Shown: positions 1 through 5,150 of the stretch, in pieces | Numbering within the stretch: position 1 is the stretch's first letter | Layout: each line of letters begins with the position of its first letter | Source of the DNA: Planctomycetaceae bacterium | Lineage (GTDB): Bacteria > Planctomycetota > Planctomycetia > Pirellulales > Pirellulaceae | Reading direction: 5' to 3' | Assembly (NCBI GenBank): GCA_007129635.1 | Contig: SKVE01000670.1 | Coordinates: forward strand, 1 to 5,150 | Length of the DNA stretch: 5,150 bases | Program-made: the position numbers and the translations under genes | Notes under the pieces: model-generated | The model's database searches: none | Told to the model about the DNA's origin: nothing | What the model saw: only the letters and a program-made list of their open reading frames with translations

Positions 1-1586
1 AGCAGACGGTCGTAGAGGGCGACCGCCTGGTCGACCATCTCGATCCGCAATGGCTCGAACTGCGGGACTCGCGACCAGCGGTCGTCGCCGATCCGGATCA
101 GGAACTGGTCGATGACTTCCCGCGTCATCGCCGCATTTTCGCGAGCCAGATCGCGCTGGTGGCGCACCAGCCCGTACCCAACGGCCAAGGCCAGGAACGA
201 CGTGGCCAGCAGGACGGCTGCCGAGCTGACCGCCAGACGATGACGCCGCGTCCAGCGACGTGCGCGTTGCGTCCAGGGCTCGGGATACGCGCGAACCGGC
301 TGATCGGCCAGGTAGCGTTCCAGATCGGCGGCCAGTTCCGCTGCGGACGCATATCGCTGGTCGGGGTCCCGCGCCATGGCCTGCAGACATATGGCTTCCA
401 ACGCTCGAGGAACCTGAGGTCGAATTCGGCGCGGCGGCGGGAATTCGCCTTGACCAACGGCTGTCAGGATCGACGTGTGGTCGCCTTCGAAAGGAGCCTG
501 CCCGGTCAAGATCACATACAGGGTCGCCCCCAGTCCGTAGACGTCGGTCGCTGGCCCGAGTTCATCCCAGCGACCTGCCGCCTGCTCGGGGCTCATGTAC
601 GCCGGGGTCCCCATGGCCTTGCCCATCGTCGTCTTGTCCGCTCCGCTGTCGGATAATCGAGGGACCAACGGCCCTTCATCAACGGCATGCGGCGTTTTCT
701 TCTCCAGTCCGCTGGCCCTGGCCAGCCCCCAATCGACCACCAGTGTCTCGCCGTATTTCCCCAGCATGATATTCCCGGGCTTGATGTCCCGATGCAACAC
801 CTTGCGACTGTGGGCATATTCGATAGCACGGCAGACGTCCAGCAGTCGTCGCAAGAAGTCGCGGAATTCGATCGCCGTGTCGCTCGGCGATTGGGAGCTG
901 GACTGCTGATAAAAACGAGCGATGGCGGTCTTGAGATTCTCGCCACGAATAAAACGCATGGCATAGTAGGGTCGACCATCGTCGTAGTGTCCTAGCCCGT
1001 AGACAGGTACGATCCCCGGATGTTCCAATCCACCGGTGACTTCAGCTTCCAGCGTGAATCGATCTTGGCTGATGGGACAGTGCGCAAAACGGCGCTGGAT
1101 TTCTTTCAGGGCCACCTCGCGGTTCAGTTCCCGATCGTAGGCCACAAAGACTTCCCCCAATCCACCCCGGCGGTGAAAACGAAGCACTTGGTAACGCTGG
1201 CTCGTCGAGGTCGCTGCTCCCACCGTCCACGTCGCCGTAGCATCGTCATCTTTTTCGACGAGGGCATGGCTCATGGTCAACGTACCGGTCCGTCCCGGAT
1301 CGGTGATCGCGATCAGATCCTCTCGCACAGAATCCGACACATCCAGCGCGGCCAGGCTCTCTTGCGGATCATCGTGATGAAGCTGGAGATGCCGGGTTAC
1401 CAACTCCTGGACCAAATCGCACAACGCCGAATCCAATACCTCCTGCTGGACCAGGATCGCGGGCAGGTTGTGGGATTTGTCCTTCACCCAGGCACTGCAA
1501 GCAGCGATCAGTTGTTCGCGGGAGACGAAATCCAACTGCAAGGCCAGGATTCCAAACAGCAGATTCCGATCGCCTTCATTCGACAT
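1..1586 (-). CDS. Transmembrane serine/threonine protein kinase, planctomycete type (C-terminus beyond window)
   Basis: A Hanks-type kinase that should transfer phosphate from ATP to Ser/Thr of unknown targets. I translated the minus strand from the ATG at 1586; the frame stays open for 528 codons to the window edge, so the C-terminus is missing. Residues 1-130 form an extension without a recognised motif. The kinase domain follows: glycine loop GGLGEVF at 141-147, lysine K161 in VALKEI, catalytic HRD 265-267 with D267, K269 and N272, DWG 285-287 in place of DFG, GTPAYMSPEQ ending an activation segment of about 50 residues (E334), and DVYGLG after it. A hydrophobic span at about 451-472 follows an Arg-rich stretch, so the kinase is probably cytoplasmic and the rest extracytoplasmic. 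After the span begins a helical, charged region; in related proteins TPR repeats often follow (family knowledge, not visible here). A ribosome binding site supports the start. It lies 118 bp after purD on the same strand. The kinase call is firm; its target is unknown. Confidence 0.95.
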   Translation of the reverse strand, partial: MSNEGDRNLLFGILALQLDFVSREQLIAACSAWVKDKSHNLPAILVQQEVLDSALCDLVQELVTRHLQLHHDDPQESLAALDVSDSVREDLIAITDPGRTGTLTMSHALVEKDDDATATWTVGAATSTSQRYQVLRFHRRGGLGEVFVAYDRELNREVALKEIQRRFAHCPISQDRFTLEAEVTGGLEHPGIVPVYGLGHYDDGRPYYAMRFIRGENLKTAIARFYQQSSSQSPSDTAIEFRDFLRRLLDVCRAIEYAHSRKVLHRDIKPGNIMLGKYGETLVVDWGLARASGLEKKTPHAVDEGPLVPRLSDSGADKTTMGKAMGTPAYMSPEQAAGRWDELGPATDVYGLGATLYVILTGQAPFEGDHTSILTAVGQGEFPPPRRIRPQVPRALEAICLQAMARDPDQRYASAAELAADLERYLADQPVRAYPEPWTQRARRWTRRHRLAVSSAAVLLATSFLALAVGYGLVRHQRDLARENAAMTREVIDQFLIRIGDDRWSRVPQFEPLRIEMVDQAVALYDRL

Positions 1587-1591
1587 GGTAT

Positions 1592-1596
1592 TCCTC
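1592..1596 (-). promoter_or_regulatory. Ribosome binding site of the kinase gene
   Basis: GAGGA on the minus strand lies 5 nt before the ATG at 1586. It supports that ATG as the start, because no other in-frame start nearby has a comparable site. Confidence 0.7.
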
Positions 1597-1634
1597 ACAC
1601 GGCACAGATCGCCGGACGGCTGGTCCGCGTTGCA

Positions 1635-1653
1635 TCACTCGTCGGTCGAGTGA
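1635..1653 (-). repeat. Short perfect inverted repeat (7-bp stem, 5-nt loop)
   Basis: On the minus strand TCACTCG and CGAGTGA are separated by ACCGA. The hairpin sits in the purD-kinase gap, about 48 bp before the kinase start. No T-run follows it, so it is not a classical intrinsic terminator. It could be an operator, an RNA hairpin in the kinase leader, or chance. Confidence 0.4.
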
Positions 1654-1657
1654 CTCA

Positions 1658-1705
1658 AAGCCGGCCGCCCCTCTGATGGAGCAATTCTGTTGCATCCGCC
1701 GGCTT
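1658..1705 (-). terminator. Candidate terminator or 3' hairpin of purD
   Basis: An 8-bp perfect inverted repeat, AAGCCGGC and GCCGGCTT, brackets a 32-nt interior and starts at the purD stop codon. The interior can fold again (GATG with CATC, CAA with TTG). On the minus strand the second arm runs into TTT and then GAG, so the T-run is very short. A competing small hairpin, CGGC-TGAA-GCCG at 1700-1711, overlaps the stop codon. The position fits a transcript end, but the long loop and poor T-run make the call weak. Confidence 0.35.
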
Positions 1706-2994
1706 CAGCCGATGGCTTTATCCGCGATATCTTTGCGGCACCACGCGCCCGACCAGCGGATGCACTTGACGGCAGTATACGCTTGCAGCTTTGCTTGGGC
1801 GATGGAGTCCCCCATCGCGGTCACACCCAGCACTCGCCCGCCATCGGTGACCACCTGGCCGTTGTCCATGCGAGTACCGGCGTGAAAGACTTTGACATCC
1901 GGTAGTTCGGCAGCCTGGTCCAGTCCGCGTATCGGGTGCCCCTTGTCGTAATCGCCAGGGTACCCTTCGCTGGCCATCACCACGCACACGGCGGGACGCG
2001 GATCCCAATGCAATCCGTCGATTTCGTCCAGTCGTCCGTCGATCGTCGCTTCCAACACATCGACCAGATCGCCCTGCAACCGCATCAGGATCGGCTGGCA
2101 TTCGGGATCGCCAAAACGTACGTTATATTCCAGCACCTTGGGTCCTTGGCGGGTGAGCATCAATCCGGCATACAGGACGCCACGAAACGGTGTGCGGCCT
2201 CGTTTCATGGCGTGGACGGTGGGGACCAGCACATGTTCCTCGATCCAGCGCATTCGTTGGTCGTCGACAACCGGTGTGGGGCTATAGGCGCCCATGCCAC
2301 CGGTATTGGGACCGCGATCCAAGTCGTACGCCGGTTTGTGGTCCTGGGCGGCAGGCAACGTCAGGATCGTACGTCCGTCCGTGATGGCCAAGACACTGGC
2401 TTCGGGGCCATCCAAGCGTTCCTCGATCACGATTTGGTCGCCCGCATCGCCGAATTCTCGATGAAAGGCGATCCGGTCGATGGCTTCCAGCACCTCGTCT
2501 CGACGCTGGCAGACAATCACGCCCTTGCCGGCGGCCAAGCCATCCGCCTTGACGACCAACGGTGCTAACTCGTCCTCGTCTCCGTACCGCTCGTTGACGA
2601 ACCCCATGGCTTCGATCGGGTCATTGAACACGTGGTAATCAGCGGTCGGGACGTCCGCGCTGCGCAGCAGGTTCTTGCAAAAGACTTTGCTACCTTCCAG
2701 TTGCGCTGCCGCTTTACTGGGGCCGAAAATCCGCAGTTTGGCCGCTTGGAACGCATCGACGATGCCCGCTGCCAGCGGCGCCTCGGGACCGACGACCGTC
2801 AACCCGATATGGTTTTTGCGAGCGAAGTCGATCAAGCCGGCGAAGTCCATGGGTGACACGTTCACATTCACTGCCAGTTGAGCGGTACCAGCATTACCCG
2901 GCGCAACGTAAACACGTTCCACCCGGGGACTCTGAGCGATCTTCCAGGCCAGCGCGTGCTCCCTGCCTCCGTTGCCGATGATCAAAACGTGCAT
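1705..2994 (-). CDS. purD: Phosphoribosylamine-glycine ligase (GAR synthetase)
   Basis: A cytoplasmic ATP-grasp enzyme that joins glycine to 5-phosphoribosylamine with ATP to give glycinamide ribonucleotide, the second step of de novo purine synthesis. The gene is complete: 429 residues, the usual length for bacterial PurD. The N-terminal domain shows GNGGREHA at 7-14, GNAGT at 33-37 and GPEAPL at 69-74. The ATP-grasp region has GPSKAAAQLEGSK at 91-103, VVKADGLAAGKGVIV at 147-161, the acidic EERLDGPEAS at 191-200, and DHKPAYDLDRGPNTGGMGAYSP at 218-239 as a whole block. EYNVRFGDPE at 289-298 holds the expected metal-ligand pair E289 and N291. The C-terminal domain closes with a typical GDSIAQAKLQAY segment. 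The ATG at 2994 gives the standard start right at the dinucleotide-like fold and has a ribosome binding site. serS ends only 15 bp upstream, so the two are very likely co-transcribed. Nothing in it is truncated or odd. Confidence 0.98.
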   Translation of the reverse strand: MHVLIIGNGGREHALAWKIAQSPRVERVYVAPGNAGTAQLAVNVNVSPMDFAGLIDFARKNHIGLTVVGPEAPLAAGIVDAFQAAKLRIFGPSKAAAQLEGSKVFCKNLLRSADVPTADYHVFNDPIEAMGFVNERYGDEDELAPLVVKADGLAAGKGVIVCQRRDEVLEAIDRIAFHREFGDAGDQIVIEERLDGPEASVLAITDGRTILTLPAAQDHKPAYDLDRGPNTGGMGAYSPTPVVDDQRMRWIEEHVLVPTVHAMKRGRTPFRGVLYAGLMLTRQGPKVLEYNVRFGDPECQPILMRLQGDLVDVLEATIDGRLDEIDGLHWDPRPAVCVVMASEGYPGDYDKGHPIRGLDQAAELPDVKVFHAGTRMDNGQVVTDGGRVLGVTAMGDSIAQAKLQAYTAVKCIRWSGAWCRKDIADKAIG

Positions 2995-3001
2995 GGTGGT
3001 T

Positions 3002-3009
3002 CTTCCTTT
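3002..3009 (-). promoter_or_regulatory. Ribosome binding site of purD in the serS-purD gap
   Basis: AAAGGAAG on the minus strand starts directly after the serS stop codon TAG and lies 7 nt before the purD ATG (AGGA core 9 nt away). The whole 15-bp gap is ribosome binding site plus spacer, leaving no room for a terminator or promoter. This supports co-transcription and possibly coupled translation. Confidence 0.75.
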
Positions 3010-4299
3010 CTAGTTCGTTCGTGGCGCGATACGTTCTTTGCCGACCCACGAACGCAACACCTCGGGGATGATGACCGACCCATCGGCCTGTTGGTAGTTT
3101 TCCAGGATAGCGATCAACGCGCGGCTGACCGCCACTGCGGTCCCGTTCAACGTATGGACGAAATGAGTCCCCTTCTCGCCAGGTCGTTTGAAGCGGGCGT
3201 TCAGACGGCGGGCCTGATAGTCCGTGCAATTCGAAGTACTGGTGACCTCGCCGAATTCGCCACCGTCCCCGCGGCCGGGCATCCAGGCTTCCAGATCGTA
3301 TTTCCGATAGGCGGGTCCACCCAGGTCCCCGGTGGCCGTGTCGACCACGCGGTACGGGATGCCCAGGCCATCGAAGATGCGGCACTCCAATTCGCACAAG
3401 TGTTCCAGCATGGCATCGCTCTGATCCGGCAGCGTGAAGACGAACATCTCGACTTTCGTGAACTGATGTACTCGGTAGATGCCCCGAGTCGCACGTCCAT
3501 GCGCACCCGCCTCGGTGCGATAGCAATGACTGATGCCACACACCTTGATGGGCAACTGCTGGGCGTCCAGCGTCTGGCCGGCCAGCAGTCCCCCCAGCGT
3601 GATCTCGGCCGTTGCGATCAGGCTGAGCTCCGAGTTTTCGATGCTGTAGATCTGAGTCTCCGGACCGCGAGGAATGTATCCGGTGCCCGCAACGATCTCG
3701 TCACGAGCCATATCGGGAGTGATGGTCGGGGTAAATCCTTCGGGCAGCAGCACTTCCAGAGCGTAACGTTGCAGCGCCAATTCCAACAGCACGGCTTCGT
3801 TGCGCAGGAAATAGAAACCATGCCCAGTGGTTCGGGCACCGCCCTCCAGGTCCAGCAGATCGAGCTGTTCGCACAACGTCACGTGATCCAACGGTTCAAA
3901 GTCGAAAACCGGTGGCTCGGTCCGGCCCCGGCGGATCTCGCGGTTCGCTCCGTCGTCGCCGCCAATCGGCGCGTCGGGATGCGTCATGTTCGGGATGCTC
4001 GCCTGCAATTCGACGATCATGGCTTCCAAGGAATCATGTTCGGACTGAGCCACTTCCTTCTGTTCTCGCAGGCGTCTTCCTTGCTCTTTCCGAGCCTCAC
4101 GCTCCTGAGCATCTTTGGCTTTGCCGATGGTTTTCGAAACTTCGTTCGCCTGGCGATTCAACTCTTGCACTTCGGTCAACTTTGCGCGGCGCTGACGCTC
4201 CCATGCGACCAGCCCGGCGACATCGACCGTGACATTGCGATGGCTGCAGTTCTGCTGCACCAGATCGGGGTTTTCGATGATGAACTTGCGGTCAAGCAT
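3010..4299 (-). CDS. serS: Seryl-tRNA synthetase
   Basis: A cytoplasmic class II aminoacyl-tRNA synthetase, normally a homodimer, that activates serine with ATP and loads it on tRNA-Ser (and on tRNA-Sec where present). The gene is complete: 429 residues, a normal bacterial length. Residues 1-100 form the tRNA-binding arm: MLDRKFIIENPDLV is the usual start, and about 30-100 is rich in Glu, Lys, Arg and Gln with heptad-like spacing, as expected for the antiparallel coiled coil. The catalytic core shows TAE at 230-232 for serine binding, motif 2 around YRTEAGAHGRATRG (260-273) with R261 and E263, VHQFTKVE at 277-284, EVTSTSNCTDYQARR at 351-365, and motif 3 LNGTAVAVSRALIAILEN (384-401) with R393. 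The start ATG at 4299 has a strong ribosome binding site. Upstream is a 111-bp leader with a tandem repeat; downstream purD follows after 15 bp. All key residues I can check are present. Confidence 0.98.
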   Translation of the reverse strand: MLDRKFIIENPDLVQQNCSHRNVTVDVAGLVAWERQRRAKLTEVQELNRQANEVSKTIGKAKDAQEREARKEQGRRLREQKEVAQSEHDSLEAMIVELQASIPNMTHPDAPIGGDDGANREIRRGRTEPPVFDFEPLDHVTLCEQLDLLDLEGGARTTGHGFYFLRNEAVLLELALQRYALEVLLPEGFTPTITPDMARDEIVAGTGYIPRGPETQIYSIENSELSLIATAEITLGGLLAGQTLDAQQLPIKVCGISHCYRTEAGAHGRATRGIYRVHQFTKVEMFVFTLPDQSDAMLEHLCELECRIFDGLGIPYRVVDTATGDLGGPAYRKYDLEAWMPGRGDGGEFGEVTSTSNCTDYQARRLNARFKRPGEKGTHFVHTLNGTAVAVSRALIAILENYQQADGSVIIPEVLRSWVGKERIAPRTN

Positions 4300-4305
4300 T
4301 GTGTT

Positions 4306-4312
4306 TCCTCTT
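4306..4312 (-). promoter_or_regulatory. Ribosome binding site of serS
   Basis: AAGAGGA on the minus strand lies 6 nt before the ATG at 4299. It is the best such site in the window and fixes the serS start. Confidence 0.75.
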
Positions 4313-4330
4313 GATGTTTGGATCGCTGGT

Positions 4331-4372
4331 CGATGTCCCGAAAGCGATGTCCCGAAAGCGATGTCCCGAAAG
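4331..4372. repeat. Three perfect tandem copies of a 14-bp unit
   Basis: The unit CGATGTCCCGAAAG occurs head to tail at 4331-4344, 4345-4358 and 4359-4372 with no mismatch (minus-strand form CTTTCGGGACATCG). It fills over a third of the gap between the peptidase stop and serS and ends 18 bp before the serS ribosome binding site. There are no spacers, so it is a minisatellite-like repeat and not a CRISPR. The unit length is not a multiple of three, but it lies outside coding sequence, so copy-number change would only alter leader length. Function unknown: an array of protein-binding sites or simple slippage are both possible. Confidence 0.95.
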
Positions 4373-4410
4373 CCGGAGCAACAGCGAAGCTCACGGGGAT
4401 CGCCATTCGG

Positions 4411-5150
4411 TCAAGCCGCCGGACCGAGACTGCCCAATTCGTGCCAAAGGTGGGCGCTCGCTCGGATTCCACGGTGAAAGTCGGCCAGCGAGAATTTCTC
4501 GTTCGGAGCATGCATGTTGTCGTCGTCCAGGCCCCATCCCAGCAGCAAGGGGTCTGCGTCCAGTTTTTCACGAAGCGCTGTCACGATCGGAATCGACCCG
4601 CCTTCGCGGATCAGCACGGGGGCGCGTCCAAAACCCTGCTCGATCGCCCTGGCTGCTGCCTTGACATACGGACTGTCCGGCGGGATAAGCACCCCAGGCG
4701 AGCCGTGCATCTCGATCAATTCCCAACGGACTCCCGGTGGACACGACGCTGCGAGCTGCTGCTTCAGGCCGTTCGTGATCTTTTTGGGATCCTGGTGGGG
4801 AACCAGCCGAAAACTAAACTTCGCTCCGGCTTCGGCGGGCAACACGGTCTTACTGCCCTCGCCTTGATAGCCACCCCAGATCCCGTTGATGTCCAGCGAA
4901 GGCCGCGACCAGCGACGTTCGAGCGTCGAATAGCCTTCCTCACCGCTCGATGTATCCAGCCCTAGTTGAGAAAAGAACTTTTGCTGATCGAACGGTAACG
5001 CTGCAAACCTGGCTCGCTCCTCATCTGTCATCGGAACGACGTCACTGTAGAAATGAGGAACGGTGATGCAGCCCGATTGGTCCAACAATCCCGCCAGCAT
5101 CGCTGCCAAGGCTTGGATCGGATTGGTCACCGCTCCACCAAATGTCCCCG
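4411..5150 (-). CDS. M20-family metallopeptidase, dipeptidase type (N-terminus beyond window)
   Basis: Probably a zinc-dependent cytoplasmic dipeptidase or acylase-like hydrolase of the M20 (ArgE/DapE/ACY1/CPG2) group. Only the C-terminal 246 or so codons are present. The frame is open to the window edge and reads GTFGGAVTNP there, preceded by a partial codon ending CG that would fit Ser; this matches the conserved HSGxFGGAVxNP segment of the lid (dimerisation) domain, so the GTG at 5130 is the internal Val and not a start. Counting from that Val as 1, the lid continues through VPHFYSDVVP (24-33), RPSLDINGIWGGYQGEGSKT (76-95) and a RLVPHQDP segment (108-115). The C-terminal catalytic part has REGGSIPIVTAL (175-186) and DDDNMHAPNEKF (202-213), where H207 is the expected last metal ligand. 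The other metal ligands and the catalytic Glu lie in the missing part. Exact substrate cannot be told. It ends with TGA 111 bp before serS on the same strand. Confidence 0.93.
   Translation of the reverse strand, partial: GTFGGAVTNPIQALAAMLAGLLDQSGCITVPHFYSDVVPMTDEERARFAALPFDQQKFFSQLGLDTSSGEEGYSTLERRWSRPSLDINGIWGGYQGEGSKTVLPAEAGAKFSFRLVPHQDPKKITNGLKQQLAASCPPGVRWELIEMHGSPGVLIPPDSPYVKAAARAIEQGFGRAPVLIREGGSIPIVTALREKLDADPLLLGWGLDDDNMHAPNEKFSLADFHRGIRASAHLWHELGSLGPAA

Noticed and set aside
783..792. A 10-bp match (GATGTCCCGA) to the serS-leader repeat inside the kinase gene
   Set aside because: It is explained by the codons of the conserved HRDI catalytic motif, so the match is coincidental.
1020..1676. 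Plus-strand open frame of 218 codons opposite the kinase N-terminus
   Set aside because: It overlaps the kinase frame, which carries clear motifs. The antisense translation has no motif, and no convincing ribosome binding site was seen.
1629..1696. GTTGCATC occurring twice exactly 60 bp apart in the purD-kinase gap
   Set aside because: Eight bases is too short to separate from chance and nothing else links the two sites.
2878..4314. A plus-strand open frame of 478 codons lying antisense to almost all of serS
   Set aside because: It is longer than serS, but it mirrors the unmistakable serS frame. Its translation shows no recognisable family and is Gln, His and Arg rich, as expected from reading GC-rich codons backwards.
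4331..4372. CRISPR-like array
   Set aside because: The copies are only 14 bp and directly abut, with no spacers and no cas genes nearby.
4300..4410. T-box or other amino-acid-sensing leader before serS
   Set aside because: The gap is only 111 bp, much of it tandem repeat, with no T-box core sequence and no terminator-antiterminator pair visible.
4318..4965. Plus-strand open frame of 215 codons running through the 14-bp repeats and opposite the peptidase
   Set aside because: Its start lies in the repeat zone and the rest is antisense to the conserved peptidase; no recognisable protein.

Overview
The window is a moderately GC-rich bacterial chromosomal segment in which every supportable gene lies on the minus strand, so transcription runs from high to low coordinates. 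The kinase points most clearly to the source: a long N-terminal extension, a glycine loop reading GGLGEVF, HRDIKPGN, DWG in place of DFG, and one membrane span after the catalytic domain. This architecture is typical of the large kinase families of Planctomycetota, so a Pirellulaceae-like planctomycete is the best inference. The other genes are housekeeping genes and do not identify a lineage.

Layout in order of transcription: (1) positions 5150-4411, the C-terminal part of an M20-family metallopeptidase (dipeptidase type), cut by the window edge; (2) a 111-bp gap (4300-4410) with three perfect tandem copies of a 14-bp unit, then a strong ribosome binding site; (3) serS, seryl-tRNA synthetase, complete, 4299-3010; (4) a 15-bp gap that is almost entirely ribosome binding site; (5) purD, phosphoribosylamine-glycine ligase, complete, 2994-1705; (6) a 118-bp gap (1587-1704) with two inverted repeats, one a weak terminator candidate; (7) the N-terminal 528 codons of a transmembrane serine/threonine kinase, 1586 to the window edge.

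serS and purD are almost certainly co-transcribed, linking serine charging of tRNA to the second step of purine synthesis in one message. Whether the peptidase and the kinase share that transcript cannot be told from the sequence. No gene-free stretch exceeds 118 bp, and I see no RNA gene, insertion sequence, CRISPR array or phage feature.

This is mainly an ordinary housekeeping region. The points worth a second look are the tandem repeat in the serS leader, the unusual active-site residues of the kinase with its undefined N-terminal domain, and the inverted repeats after purD. I found no convincing evidence for a previously undescribed system.
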